Assembly (NCBI GenBank): GCA_045863555.1
Contig: BTUU01000006.1
Location: forward strand, 1-64,000
DNA: 64,000 bases
DNA from: JACRLV01 sp045863555
GTDB taxonomy: Bacteria > Planctomycetota > Phycisphaerae > UBA1845 > Fen-1342
Reading direction: 5' to 3'
The notes under the pieces are model-generated. The model was given only the letters and a program-made list of their open reading frames with translations. It had not been told where the DNA came from and searched no databases. Below are positions 9,967-18,476 of this stretch, piece by piece. Within the stretch, counting starts at the first letter, position 1. Each line of letters begins with the position of its first letter. The position numbers and the translations under genes were made by a program.

Positions 9967-11319
9967 TCAGTTCTTGCTCGCGGTCGCTGCCGCGCGCGGG
10001 ATGACGCGGATGGTACGCGACGCGGTGTGGGTCTGGTTATCGTCCGTCGCGACGGTGAGCGTGAGGGTGTGCTCACCCGGGTCGGAAATCGTCCGCTGCC
10101 CGCTGGCGCCGTCGGCGATCAGCGTACCGCCGAGCGTCCACGAGAATTTGGCCGAGTTGTACCAGGCGCTTGGACACTCGGCGGAGAACGTGAACTGAAG
10201 CGGCTCCACGCCGATGGCCGGCGACACGCGGATGCTGACCGGGTCGCGACGGGGAGCGCGGGCCGTGGGAATGGCGCCGGATCGGCGCGGCGTCAACGAC
10301 GGATCGTCAGCGGCGAGCGGGGGCGCGGAGATCGGAGCCTGCGCTCGAACGTCAGACCTCGCGCGATTTTGCCGCTCGGCGAGCTGCCGGGTGTCGCCGC
10401 GTCCCATGAGTAGCGCGATGCCGTCCGCATTGCCGTCGATGGCCTGCCGCTCGACCAGCACGGTGGGCGGAGTGGTCGGTTCGACCTGCGCGACGCGGGC
10501 GAAGAAGTCCGCCGCGAGGTCTGGCGTGCGCTCGTGTCCCAGCGACCGGATGTGCACCCAGGCGAAATTCTCGTATCGGTGCGACGTGTACCAGTCGCGG
10601 GCCTCATTTGACTCACGGAGACACACGGCAAAGTCATTTTCGGTGTTGACGATGAGGATGGGGTGACGAACGGACCGCTTGGCCATTTCACCGTCGAGAA
10701 CGGCGGCCGAGAAGTTCGACTGGCGTACGGCCAGGCAGGTGAAGCGATCGGGGTGGCGGTTGAGCATGTAGTGTGCCATGTAACCGCCGGAGGACCAGCT
10801 GGTGGAAAGCACGTTGCTCGGATCGGCGCGCGTCGTGGCAAAGACGTGATCGAGGATCTTGAGGGTCGCTTCTTCGTCGCCGGCAAATGCTGCGCTGACC
10901 GTTCGGACCGGGAACTGGCGCAGGACATCCGGCGCGTCTAACTCGGGGGCGATGACGATCATGCCGTAGCGGTCGGCCTCCTGCTGCCATTCGCAGGCCT
11001 GCGGGTGGGCATTGTCGAAGGGCTTCATGCCGTGGAATGTGACGACGAGCGGCCACCGGCGTGAGCGGCGATCGCCGTCGCTCATGCGGGTGTAATCGCG
11101 AGGGAGATATCGCCAGTATCCGCGGCTGCTCGACGGTTCGACGATCCTGGTGAGTTCACCGACTCCGCGCGGTTGGGGTACGGCGCAGCCGGTCGCACCG
11201 AAAAGGCAAGCGATCAGGGACGCGATGAAGAGTCCCGTGTGGGCTCGTGTGAGTCGGCAGAGAACCGTACGAGCGAGGTTTTCCCCGGGCACCTTGTTGA
11301 CTCCAAAGACACCGCGCAT
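9967..11319 (-). CDS. Alpha/beta-hydrolase lipoprotein with C-terminal PKD-like domain
   Basis: About 450 residues, probably exported as a lipoprotein (LFGATGC lipobox). The middle is a PHB-depolymerase/esterase-like alpha/beta hydrolase: oxyanion region VVTFHGMKPFD, nucleophile elbow STSWSSGGYMAHYM (S-W-S-S-G in place of G-x-S-x-G), an Asp in NTENDFAV, and a late His in SLGHERTP. A Ser/Pro/Arg-rich linker leads to a PKD-like beta-sandwich at the C-terminus (KFSWTLGGTLIADG). Start choice is uncertain: ATG 11319 is used, with a GTG at 11355. Extracellular ester hydrolysis is inferred. Confidence 0.7.
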   Translation of the reverse strand: MRGVFGVNKVPGENLARTVLCRLTRAHTGLFIASLIACLFGATGCAVPQPRGVGELTRIVEPSSSRGYWRYLPRDYTRMSDGDRRSRRWPLVVTFHGMKPFDNAHPQACEWQQEADRYGMIVIAPELDAPDVLRQFPVRTVSAAFAGDEEATLKILDHVFATTRADPSNVLSTSWSSGGYMAHYMLNRHPDRFTCLAVRQSNFSAAVLDGEMAKRSVRHPILIVNTENDFAVCLRESNEARDWYTSHRYENFAWVHIRSLGHERTPDLAADFFARVAQVEPTTPPTVLVERQAIDGNADGIALLMGRGDTRQLAERQNRARSDVRAQAPISAPPLAADDPSLTPRRSGAIPTARAPRRDPVSIRVSPAIGVEPLQFTFSAECPSAWYNSAKFSWTLGGTLIADGASGQRTISDPGEHTLTLTVATDDNQTHTASRTIRVIPRAAATASKN

Positions 11320-11504
11320 GCACACGAGGTCGCGCAAACCCACTCCGCGCCGCACCCCGCGACGGAAGTGCGCAGACCGCGCTACAAGCGATATCGGATA
11401 TTAGCGGTCCCCGGCATCGAGGTCGATAGCGTGAAGCAGGTTCGCGGCGACCTGCGGTCTCGGACGCTTCCGCAAGCAGCCACAGACAATCGAGTGGCGG
11501 TAGA

Positions 11505-11578
11505 TGGGCGATACTGGATTCGAACCAGTGACCTCGTGCGTGTCGAGCACGCGCTCTAGCCAACTGAGCTAATCGCCC
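11505..11578 (-). tRNA. tRNA-Val (GAC)
   Basis: Full cloverleaf on the minus strand: acceptor GGGCGAT/ATCGCCC, D arm GCTC...GAGC, anticodon stem CGTGC/GCACG, 5-base variable loop AGGTC, T arm ACTGG-TTCGAAT-CCAGT, discriminator A. CCA is not encoded. The anticodon loop is TCGACAC, giving GAC with C instead of the near-universal T at position 33. Confidence 0.9.
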
Positions 11579-11701
11579 TTCCGATCGCGGCTGGGGCCGT
11601 CGAGCGGATCGGCTATACTCCCGATTCTCGCGGCGGGTGTCAAGCGGGACTTGCCTCCCGCCGGAGACGGCTTGCGAACGCATGCTTCGACCGGAGGTCC
11701 G

Positions 11702-12643
11702 ATGGGGCGGAAGACTCAACTGGCCGAGCGTCTCGTGGGTGCGATCATCGTGGTCGCGATCCACCTTGCGCTCGGGGCCGGTTGCATCGGATCGGCCGTG
11801 CGGCACGACCTTGCGGCCGGCTCGTGTGCTCCGGACGACGCTCCCGACGGGGCAGCCCTGGTTGAGAGCAGCGGTTCGAGTAGGGGCGAGGGTGCGGACA
11901 CAGTCGGCAATGTCGGCGCTGGAACGGACTCGGGCCGCGCCGGCAACGCCGAGGGCGGTGAATCCGCGGGCCCCGGTGCGATGCGTCGCCCCGGCGGAGA
12001 AGGTGATGGCGGCGCAAGCGCCAGCACGGGCGCCGCGGCGGCGGTGACCAGCGACGCAACCGGCGAGGCCGGGGACCCAGATTCGACCGAAAGCGCGAGA
12101 CGCGACGCGCCGACGCCGACGCTCACTCCATTCGACAACTTCCACCCGATCGCCAAGGGGAGGGCGTACCGGTCGGGTCAACTCAGCGCCGAAAAACTCC
12201 GACACGTTGTCGAGGCGTACGAAATCAAGACCGTGGTCAACCTTCGCGGACCGAACCCGGGGCGCGAGTGGTACGACGAGGAGAGGGCGGCGTGCGCCGC
12301 GGCAGGCGTCCGGATGGTGGATGTGCCGCTGAGCGCCGGCGCCCTTCCTTCGAAGGAGCACGTACTGGCGCTATACGATCTGTTTCAGGACGAATCCGTC
12401 GAACCCTTGCTGATTCACTGTCGAGGCGGGGCTGACCGATCGGGGATGATCGCGGCGATGTGGCGGATGGAGGTGCTCGGCGACGACCGCGAGACCGCGC
12501 TTCGCGAGTTGAGCTGGCTCTACGGTCACTTTCCCGCGCGGTTTCCAGACATGACCGCATTCATCCGGATGTTCGAACCCTCGCGCGAGTGGATCGAGCA
12601 GGAATACAATCCGGCCGGCGGGGGCGAAATCGCGGATGAATGA
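11702..12643 (+). CDS. Dual-specificity/tyrosine phosphatase-like lipoprotein
   Basis: 313 residues. The ATG at 11702 has GGAGG upstream and starts a signal peptide with lipobox LGAGC. A Gly/Ala/Asp/Glu-rich linker of about 100 residues follows. The C-terminal half is a cysteine-phosphatase domain: YRSGQLSAEKL, VVNLRG, and the P-loop HCRGGADRSG (Cys240, Arg246 of the CX5R motif). It resembles the bacterial DSP-like group near phytases and KDO-phosphatase-type enzymes. An envelope phosphatase is inferred and the substrate is unknown. It is divergent from the tRNA. Confidence 0.8.
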   Translation: MGRKTQLAERLVGAIIVVAIHLALGAGCIGSAVRHDLAAGSCAPDDAPDGAALVESSGSSRGEGADTVGNVGAGTDSGRAGNAEGGESAGPGAMRRPGGEGDGGASASTGAAAAVTSDATGEAGDPDSTESARRDAPTPTLTPFDNFHPIAKGRAYRSGQLSAEKLRHVVEAYEIKTVVNLRGPNPGREWYDEERAACAAAGVRMVDVPLSAGALPSKEHVLALYDLFQDESVEPLLIHCRGGADRSGMIAAMWRMEVLGDDRETALRELSWLYGHFPARFPDMTAFIRMFEPSREWIEQEYNPAGGGEIADE

Positions 12644-12737
12644 CGCGCTGCTCTGTATGACGGAGTCGACGGCGGACGCCGCGCACCCTGCCCGCCGATC
12701 CGCACGATGCGGGTACGGCAACTGAAGTGGAGACGAG

Positions 12738-13046
12738 ATGGCTGCTACCGTGAAGTGTGCGAAACTCGGACAGGAACTGCCCGCGATTGACCCTGTCACG
12801 CCGGGCGGCAACAAGGCGCTGAAGTTCGCCCAGATGGTGGGCGGGCCCGAGATGCGTGAACGGATCGCCGCGAGCGTGTCGCAGAAGGCGTGGGACATGT
12901 GGAAGGACCACATGGTCATGATCTTCAACGAGTATCGGCTCGATCCGACCTCCGAACAGGCCAACAAGGTGTTGAAGATGCACATGGAAGCCTTCTTCTT
13001 CGGCGAGCAGAAACCGATCGAGAACTACGTGCCCCCGAAGAAGTAA
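12738..13046 (+). CDS. yggX: Probable Fe(2+)-trafficking protein YggX
   Basis: 102 residues, the family's usual length. The conserved pattern is visible: CAKLGQELPAIDP at the N-terminus, then SQKAWDMWKDHMVMIFNEYRL and the C-terminal FFFGEQKPIENYVPP, which align with E. coli YggX in the AW..W....ML.NE segment and the terminal EGY.P. YggX limits iron-dependent oxidative damage and may supply iron for Fe-S repair. Cys7 near the N-terminus is the family's conserved Cys. A purine-rich site precedes the ATG. It may be co-transcribed with the TPR gene and dapB. Confidence 0.88.
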   Translation: MAATVKCAKLGQELPAIDPVTPGGNKALKFAQMVGGPEMRERIAASVSQKAWDMWKDHMVMIFNEYRLDPTSEQANKVLKMHMEAFFFGEQKPIENYVPPKK

Positions 13047-13084
13047 CGGACGCAGGTCATCGACGATCGGGCAGGACCCACCGC

Positions 13085-13393
13085 GTGACACGACTCGAAA
13101 AACTGAGAAAACTGGTGCAGATCGACCCGACGGATCCGTTGTCACACTACGGCGTCGGGTTGGAGTGCCTCAACCAGTCGCTGGTTGACGAAGCGATCGC
13201 GGCCTTCGACGGGGCGATCCACGCCAACGCGAATTACTCGGCCGCGTACTACCACAAAGCGCGGGCGCAGATCGCAGCAGGACGAAACGACGACGCACGC
13301 GCCACGCTCGACGCGGGAATGAAGATCGCCAAGGCCGCCGGTGACTGGCACACCCAGACTGAGATGGCGTCGCTTCTGGAGACGATCGAATGA
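13085..13393 (+). CDS. Small TPR-repeat protein
   Basis: 102 residues with two to three tetratricopeptide-type helix pairs (DPLSHYGVGLECLNQ, AIAAFDGAIHANANY, AYYHKARAQIAAGRNDDA). The start is GTG 13085 with GCAGGA upstream; earlier codons in this frame lie inside yggX. Its TGA overlaps the dapB ATG by the ATGA arrangement, so the two are translationally coupled. Probably a protein-protein adaptor; the partner is unknown. Confidence 0.8.
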   Translation: MTRLEKLRKLVQIDPTDPLSHYGVGLECLNQSLVDEAIAAFDGAIHANANYSAAYYHKARAQIAAGRNDDARATLDAGMKIAKAAGDWHTQTEMASLLETIE

Positions 13394-14193
13394 GCCGCGT
13401 GCGAGTCGTCGTCGCCGGTTGCACGGGACGCATGGGGCGGGCATTGGTCAGGCTCGCCGCGGAGGATCCGGACATCGCGCTGATCGGCGCGGCGACCGCG
13501 CCCGGCGACCCGCTGATCGGCCAGGATGCGGGGCTCGTCGCGCACGGCAAACCGGCGGGAGTCCTGATCACGACGGACGCGCCGCAGGAAGTGGACGCGG
13601 TCATCGAGTTTTCGACGCCGGCCGGGACGATCGCGTGGTCTTCGTGGTGCTCGCAGCGTCGGGTCGCGCTTGTGAGCGGGACGACCGGACTGGAAGCGGA
13701 GCACCACGCCCGATTGCGGGCAACCGCGGAAGTCGCACCGGTCCTCTGGGCTGCGAACATGAGCGTGGGCGTCAATCTGCTGATTGAACTTGCTGCTGCG
13801 GCGGCGAGGGCGCTGCCCGGGTGGGACTGCGAGATTGTCGAGGCGCATCACAATCGCAAAGCGGATGCTCCGAGCGGGACCGCGCGGACCCTGCTCGAGT
13901 CGGTCTGCGCGGCGCGGGGCGTCGACGCAGCCAGGACGGGCGTGCATGGCCGCACGGGCGTGGTCGGGCCGCGGCCGGCGGGCGAGATCGGTGTTCATGC
14001 CGTGCGGATGGGGGGCGTCGTCGGCGATCATGACGTTCATTTCGCCCTGCCGGGTGAAGTCGTGACGCTGAGGCATCACGCCGAGTCGCGCGATATCTTC
14101 GCAGCCGGAGCGCTGCGGGCCGCGAAGTGGATCGCCGGCCGGCGGGCAGGGACGTACCGGATGGCAGACGTTCTCGCTGCGCCCCCTTCCTGA
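13390..14193 (+). CDS. dapB: 4-hydroxy-tetrahydrodipicolinate reductase
   Basis: Reduces 4-hydroxy-tetrahydrodipicolinate in lysine and meso-diaminopimelate synthesis. The 267-residue protein has the NAD(P)-binding loop VAGCTGRMGR at the N-terminus, VIEFSTPAGT and SGTTGL, the catalytic EAHHNRKADAPSGTA signature near residue 150, and the C-terminal VGDHDVHFALPGE. Length is normal. It overlaps the TPR gene by 4 bases. No other dap gene is in the window. Confidence 0.95.
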   Translation: MSRVRVVVAGCTGRMGRALVRLAAEDPDIALIGAATAPGDPLIGQDAGLVAHGKPAGVLITTDAPQEVDAVIEFSTPAGTIAWSSWCSQRRVALVSGTTGLEAEHHARLRATAEVAPVLWAANMSVGVNLLIELAAAAARALPGWDCEIVEAHHNRKADAPSGTARTLLESVCAARGVDAARTGVHGRTGVVGPRPAGEIGVHAVRMGGVVGDHDVHFALPGEVVTLRHHAESRDIFAAGALRAAKWIAGRRAGTYRMADVLAAPPS

Positions 14194-14231
14194 CGAACTG
14201 CCCGAAACGCTCCACCGCGAGGCTCACCCCG

Positions 14232-14831
14232 ATGTCCGGCTCGACGCTCACCGTCTGCCTCGTGCTGTCGGCATGGTTCGTCGCGGCCGCCCTGGCCGGC
14301 CGCGAAGGCTGGCTGGCAGCGCATCCGCGACCGCTGATACCGTGCATCTCTCTTGGAATGGCAGCCCTGGCGCTGCTGGCGGCGCATGCAGTCCCGAGCG
14401 TAAGACGGCTGATGGGAAGTCTTCCCCTCCGGCTTCTGATCGGGCTGCACTCGGTGCGACTTATGGGCGTCGCCTTCTTCGTCGTTTACGGACGGATGCA
14501 GATTCCCGGTGTTTTCGCGCTTCCGGCCGGCGGCTGCGAGATCGCCGTGGCGATATCAGCGATGGCGATCGCACTCGCGCCGCTCGGGCCCCCGCGTCGG
14601 CTACAACTCGCCCGCCTCTGGAACTACGCCGGACTTGCCGAACTCAGTGCGCTGGTGATCGGCGGGCTCATCTTCGCATTCGGCGAACCCGCCCGGTCGA
14701 TGTCGCTCGCCCGGCCGCCGCTGTCGCTCTTTTTGACATTCGTCGTACCTCTGGCATTGACGACACACGTTTTGCTGACGCGACGGCTGGGCACATTCGA
14801 CAGTACGCCGCGCGTTTCCGGTCGCCGATAG
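14232..14831 (+). CDS. Six-helix membrane protein, unknown
   Basis: 199 residues with about six hydrophobic segments spread along the whole length (LTVCLVLSAWFVAAAL, IPCISLGMAALALLAA, VRLMGVAFFVVY, CEIAVAISAMAIALAPLG, LSALVIGGLIFAFG, LFLTFVVPLALTTHVLL). Short, mostly basic loops connect them. It follows dapB by 38 bases and may share its transcript. No family recognised. Confidence 0.7.
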   Translation: MSGSTLTVCLVLSAWFVAAALAGREGWLAAHPRPLIPCISLGMAALALLAAHAVPSVRRLMGSLPLRLLIGLHSVRLMGVAFFVVYGRMQIPGVFALPAGGCEIAVAISAMAIALAPLGPPRRLQLARLWNYAGLAELSALVIGGLIFAFGEPARSMSLARPPLSLFLTFVVPLALTTHVLLTRRLGTFDSTPRVSGRR

Positions 14832-14838
14832 AAAGCCG

Positions 14839-14863
14839 CGGGGAGAGAAGTTCTCTCTCCCCG
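14839..14863. terminator. Bidirectional terminator-like hairpin
   Basis: A perfect 10-bp stem with a 5-base AGTTC loop sits between convergent genes, with arms 14839-14848 and 14854-14863. No T-run follows, so strength is uncertain. Confidence 0.5.
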
Positions 14864-14900
14864 TGGACAAACACAATCCCCTCAGGTCTGTGCGCGCCGA

Positions 14901-16178
14901 CTACGGGCAGGTCGATCCGAACGCCGAGAGCAGCAATGAAAGATCGCCGAGGTCGACGACGCCATCACCGTTCACATCGCCGTCGTCCTTAGATCCAGGG
15001 CCGCCAAAACCCGCGAGCAAACGAGCCAGGTCGCCGAGATCAACGTCGCGGTCACAGTCGATGTCGCCGATACAGGGCGGGCGGGGGAATTCCACCTGGC
15101 CGCGGATCTCGCCGCCGGGGTTTGAAGTCGTGTGGATGTTGATATAGACGCGACCGTCGAGCAACCCGGGCTCATTCGCAGGTCCGTACGCCCAGGTGCC
15201 GAGCTTCCTGGGTCCGGCGGGCAGCGCACTGAGCACTCCCGCATTCACGCCGCGCGGTGCGAAACCGTGGAAGTGGGCGGCGGTCTCGTTCGCGGAGAGT
15301 CCGCACGAACGAATATCGAAGCCGAGGTTGTCGGTTGCGCGATCGAGCGACAGGAGGGCGTGCCCCGCTCCAGTCGAAGCGTTCGGCGGAACCTCCTGGC
15401 GCGAGTCGATCGGAAGCACGATCGGCGTCACCTGGCCGCGAATCTCTCCGCCCGGGAAGGCTGCGGTGTGGATATTCACATAAGTGAGACCGTCCATGAT
15501 CGCGGGGCCCTGGGCGGCGGTGAAATTCCAGGTGCCCACCTTTGGCGATCCGGCCGGTAACGGGTGGAGGACTCCGGCATTCACACCATGGCGGGCGATT
15601 CCGTGGATGTGCGCGGCCGTTTCCGGCGCGCCGAGAGGGCTGGAGATCGCAATGTAGTAGTCCATCTGATTGTTGACGAGATCGATATTGAAGAGGCCAA
15701 ACCCGGCCCCGGTCCCCGGCGTCGGCGGGACTTCCTGGGCACCGTCCAGGATGGCGATGGCGGAGACGATCTGGCCGCGGATTTCGCCGCCAGGGGAGGT
15801 CGCTGAATGCACGTTCACGTAAAGGCGGCCTTCAAGCAGGTCGGCTTCCAGGGCCTCTGGATAATTCCAGATGCCCGTCTTGACGTTTCCGGTCGGCAGC
15901 GGGAACACGACACCCGCGTTGACGCCGGGATTGGCCGCGCCGTGGATGTGAGCCGCGGTTTCCGTCGCCGAAAGACAGGAGTACGTGATGTAATAAGCGA
16001 CCGTATTCGCGCAGGTATCGATTCGAAAGACGCCGGCGCCGGAGGCTTGCGTCGCGACAGGGGGAACTTCCTGTGCCCCCATCAGCAGCGCAACACGGTG
16101 GTACGTCCCCTCGGCGTTAACCGCAGCTGCGGACAGGATGGTGCTGGTCACGGCGGCAAGTGTGCTCAATCGCTTCAT
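14901..16178 (-). CDS. Secreted triple-CHRD protein with dockerin-like C-terminus
   Basis: 425 residues with a signal peptide (ending near AAVNA). Three CHRD domains of about 115 residues follow, each with the signature AQEVPP or RQEVPP near its start, ETAAHxHG in the middle, and PGGEIRGQ at the end. The C-terminus has two EF-hand-like repeats of the planctomycete dockerin type (GDIDCDRDVDLGDLARLL and GDVNGDGVVDLGDLSLLL) that should bind calcium. CHRD domains are beta-rich units first seen in chordin; their bacterial role is unclear. AGGAG precedes the ATG. Confidence 0.85.
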   Translation of the reverse strand: MKRLSTLAAVTSTILSAAAVNAEGTYHRVALLMGAQEVPPVATQASGAGVFRIDTCANTVAYYITYSCLSATETAAHIHGAANPGVNAGVVFPLPTGNVKTGIWNYPEALEADLLEGRLYVNVHSATSPGGEIRGQIVSAIAILDGAQEVPPTPGTGAGFGLFNIDLVNNQMDYYIAISSPLGAPETAAHIHGIARHGVNAGVLHPLPAGSPKVGTWNFTAAQGPAIMDGLTYVNIHTAAFPGGEIRGQVTPIVLPIDSRQEVPPNASTGAGHALLSLDRATDNLGFDIRSCGLSANETAAHFHGFAPRGVNAGVLSALPAGPRKLGTWAYGPANEPGLLDGRVYINIHTTSNPGGEIRGQVEFPRPPCIGDIDCDRDVDLGDLARLLAGFGGPGSKDDGDVNGDGVVDLGDLSLLLSAFGSTCP

Positions 16179-16342
16179 GTCTCGCTCCTGATGGGGTCTG
16201 GTATTTGGTCAATCGTCAGCGCAAAACGCGTTATTGGCGACGGCGCGCCCCGAACAAGCGCAATAACAAGCGGCGCGGCGCGGATATTCCTCACGGCCCA
16301 CGGACTGGCGTTCCAGGTGATACGGCCATCCTCCCCACGCAC

Positions 16343-16765
16343 TCAATAGACCGTCCAGACGCCCGGCGTCAGCAGCTCGACCAGGTTTCGATCGGGGTCA
16401 CGAAAATAGAGGCTCCAACCCCCACGGGGCCATTCGACGCGGCTCTCGATCGAGACGCCGGATCCCTCGAGCCAGGTTTCCCACGCGGCGAGGTCTCGAC
16501 GGTCGATGGCGAGGCCAAGATGAACCGGGCTGTCGCCGTGGCCTGCAGGGATGACGCCGCCGGACGTCGGGATCGGCCGGGGTGTCGCGCCCTTCCTGAA
16601 CAGGAGCAGCAACTGACGGTCGGCCACAGCGAACGCTGCCATGCGATCGTCGGCGACGAGCCGGCGGAGAAGCAGGATTCGCTCGTAGAAGTCGATCGCA
16701 TACCCGAGGTCGGCGACATAGAGACAGGTTTCGATGACGCCCTGAATGCGTGGCGATTCGAGCAT
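16343..16765 (-). CDS. VOC-family (glyoxalase/dioxygenase fold) protein
   Basis: 140 residues from ATG 16765, which has GGAGG upstream. It shows the two beta-alpha-beta-beta-beta modules of the vicinal oxygen chelate fold: VIETCLYVADLGYAIDFYERIL, then VHLGLAIDRRDLAAWE, and the terminal YFRDPDRNLVELLTPG that carries the metal-ligand Glu. Candidate metal ligands are His in VHLGL and Glu in VELL. Substrate unknown; lyase, dioxygenase or resistance roles are all possible. Confidence 0.8.
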   Translation of the reverse strand: MLESPRIQGVIETCLYVADLGYAIDFYERILLLRRLVADDRMAAFAVADRQLLLLFRKGATPRPIPTSGGVIPAGHGDSPVHLGLAIDRRDLAAWETWLEGSGVSIESRVEWPRGGWSLYFRDPDRNLVELLTPGVWTVY

Positions 16766-16834
16766 TCCAGTGCCTCCGGCTGACGGATCGTAGACGGAAA
16801 GTCGTAGGCGGGGTCGATCCGGGACCGGGCGGCC

Positions 16835-16856
16835 GCGCAAACCGTGCAATTTGCGC
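16835..16856. promoter_or_regulatory. Inverted repeat upstream of the STAS promoter
   Basis: GCGCAAA and TTTGCGC form a 7-bp inverted repeat with an 8-base spacer, ending 17 bases before a -35-like TTGACA. It could be an operator. Confidence 0.3.
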
Positions 16857-16873
16857 GAGTTCTGCGCCGATTC

Positions 16874-16902
16874 TTGACACACTCCGGGGGTGGCCGCAGA
16901 AT
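16874..16902 (+). promoter_or_regulatory. Sigma-70-type promoter for the STAS/anti-sigma operon
   Basis: TTGACA at 16874-16879, a 17-base spacer, and CAGAAT at 16897-16902 (4 of 6 to TATAAT). It lies about 80 bases upstream of the STAS start. Confidence 0.5.
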
Positions 16903-16985
16903 TCCGAAAGGATCAACGGATGCTTGCGCCCCGGCAGCGGTGCGACGGCGTCGTATCGGGCAATTTTGGCGGGAGAACCAGCCGG

Positions 16986-17348
16986 ATGGACCAGCCTTCG
17001 ACGCACCTTCGGATCAAGCGTGCAAACGGGATCTCGATGGTCGAATTCGCCGACCGGAAGATCTTGGAAGAACTGTCGATCCAGGAAATCGGCGAGGAGC
17101 TGGATCGGATCGTGGAATCCGAACCGGGCATCCGTCTGCTGCTGAATTTCCGCAACGTCGACCATCTGTCCTCGGCGGCGCTGGGCATGCTGATCACGCT
17201 TCGCAAGAAGGTCGAGAACCAGAACGGCGACCTGAAGCTGTCGGACATCAATAAGCAGATCTTCGAAGTGTTCAAGATCACGCGGCTGAACAAGATGTTC
17301 GACATCCACGATACCGCGGACCAGGCGGTGGCGCAGTTCAACGCGTGA
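16986..17348 (+). CDS. STAS-domain anti-sigma factor antagonist
   Basis: 120 residues from ATG 16986 with GGGAGA upstream. A single STAS domain: LLLNFRNVDHLSSAALGMLITL holds the conserved phosphorylatable Ser region of SpoIIAA/RsbV proteins (SSAALG). The C-terminal helix is FEVFKITRLNKMFDI. It should bind the anti-sigma kinase encoded next. The stop overlaps the next start (GTGA), a common translational coupling of such partner pairs. Confidence 0.9.
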   Translation: MDQPSTHLRIKRANGISMVEFADRKILEELSIQEIGEELDRIVESEPGIRLLLNFRNVDHLSSAALGMLITLRKKVENQNGDLKLSDINKQIFEVFKITRLNKMFDIHDTADQAVAQFNA

Positions 17349-17845
17349 GCACCACCGAGCGGGCTGCTTTCGGGGCGACGTTGATGCAGGTTCCTCGCGA
17401 GTTCGGCGTCCGCGACGACGAGTTAACCGAAGTCGTCGTCCCCAGCGATCTTCGGAGCGTAAAAGCGCCCGAGGGGAAAATCATCGCCCAGTTGCGACGC
17501 TGCCACTACTCCGATGAAGCCATTTTTGCCATCAAGCTCGCGCTCGAAGAGGCGCTGACGAACGGCGTGCGCCACGGCAATCGCGGCGACGCGAGCAAGA
17601 CCGTCACCGTGCGCTTCTTCGTCGATCCCGACCGCGTCATCATCATGGTCCGCGACGAGGGCAACGGATTTGTCCCCGAACTCGTCCCCGACCCGACGGC
17701 CGAGGAGAATCTCGAACGGCCGAGCGGCCGCGGCATCATGCTCATGCACGCCTATATGACAAAGGTCTGCTACAACTCCTCGGGCAACGAAGTCTGGATG
17801 TACAAGGAAAACTGCGGCGGCGCGTCGTCGCAGTGCTGTGCCTGA
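17345..17845 (+). CDS. RsbW/SpoIIAB-type anti-sigma factor (HATPase)
   Basis: 166 residues with an HATPase_c_2 domain: N box ALEEALTNGVRHGN, G1 box VRDEGNGFVPELVPDP, and G2-like GRGIMLMHAYMT. Such proteins bind a sigma factor and phosphorylate the STAS antagonist. GTG 17345 overlaps the upstream stop; an ATG at 17384 is an alternative. No partner sigma gene is adjacent, so the target may be elsewhere, and a general-stress or growth switch is only a guess. Confidence 0.88.
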   Translation: MSTTERAAFGATLMQVPREFGVRDDELTEVVVPSDLRSVKAPEGKIIAQLRRCHYSDEAIFAIKLALEEALTNGVRHGNRGDASKTVTVRFFVDPDRVIIMVRDEGNGFVPELVPDPTAEENLERPSGRGIMLMHAYMTKVCYNSSGNEVWMYKENCGGASSQCCA

Positions 17846-17850
17846 CCCCG

Positions 17851-18345
17851 TTATTCCGGGCTGACGAAACTCAGATGCAGTTCCGCGTGGCGCTGGTGCA
17901 ATTGGCACCACTGGTCGCGCGTCAGCGGACCGAACACGATGTTCGGCGTGCTGGGGGGCGCGGCGGCCAGGCGATCGAGCGCCCGCGAGAGCCTTGCGAA
18001 TCCCTCGTCCGTGGAGATCGGTTCGGCTCCCGTCGTGCCGCCCTCGACGCGCGGGATTTTCACGCCGGCGGGCAACGGCCCCCGCAGGAACTTGTTCTTC
18101 CGCATCCGCAGAAACAGCTTCACGAACCATGGGGGATTCGCGAGGGACGGGGGATAGCCGTCGTAGGCGTAGTCGATGAACGCGGCGAGGTGTCCGAAGA
18201 TCTGGCCAAGCGTCCAGTTGCCCATGCAGCGGAGCTTTCCGTTTCGATCGGCGGCGACGAGTTGCTCCGCGTCCCGCTGAACCTCGTCAAGCGTGGTGAA
18301 TCGCAGCTTCCGGCGCTGCGTGACCTTGGCGGTATCGACGGCCAC
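17851..18345 (-). CDS. DUF1569 (DinB-like four-helix) protein
   Basis: 164 residues from a GTG with GGGAGG 7 bases upstream. The DUF1569 pattern is clear: MGNWTLGQIFGHLA with its His, a middle LPAGVKIPR, and the C-terminal HQRHAELHLSF with further His residues. These His positions match the likely metal site of the DinB-like fold. Members are frequent in Planctomycetes; the function is unknown, possibly a metal-dependent thiol-transferase. It ends 5 bases from the convergent anti-sigma gene. Confidence 0.8.
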   Translation of the reverse strand: MAVDTAKVTQRRKLRFTTLDEVQRDAEQLVAADRNGKLRCMGNWTLGQIFGHLAAFIDYAYDGYPPSLANPPWFVKLFLRMRKNKFLRGPLPAGVKIPRVEGGTTGAEPISTDEGFARLSRALDRLAAAPPSTPNIVFGPLTRDQWCQLHQRHAELHLSFVSPE

Positions 18346-18397
18346 GGCGTACCTCCCGGCGAATGGCGAGAGAATAGCGGAAAACGACAGTCACCAG

Positions 18398-18438
18398 TGA
18401 AAATACACCGGCCGGCGTGCTCTCGCGGCGCCGGCCGG
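18398..18438 (-). terminator. Terminator-like hairpin after the hcp operon
   Basis: A 10-bp GC-only stem (arms 18408-18417 and 18429-18438) with an 11-base loop. On the minus strand it is followed by TGTATTTT, giving a short U-rich tail. Confidence 0.5.
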
Positions 18439-18476
18439 CGTGGGTTTCCCACCTCTTGTATCTGCGGTGGCCGCTC

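Noticed and set aside
11395..11501. A second tRNA or integration site next to the tRNA-Val
   Set aside because: No cloverleaf, no direct repeat of the tRNA end and no integrase in the window.
11156..12361. A 401-codon open frame on the minus strand across the tRNA-Val
   Set aside because: It reads through the tRNA and the phosphatase gene antisense, has no domain and shows the composition of a GC-rich shadow frame.
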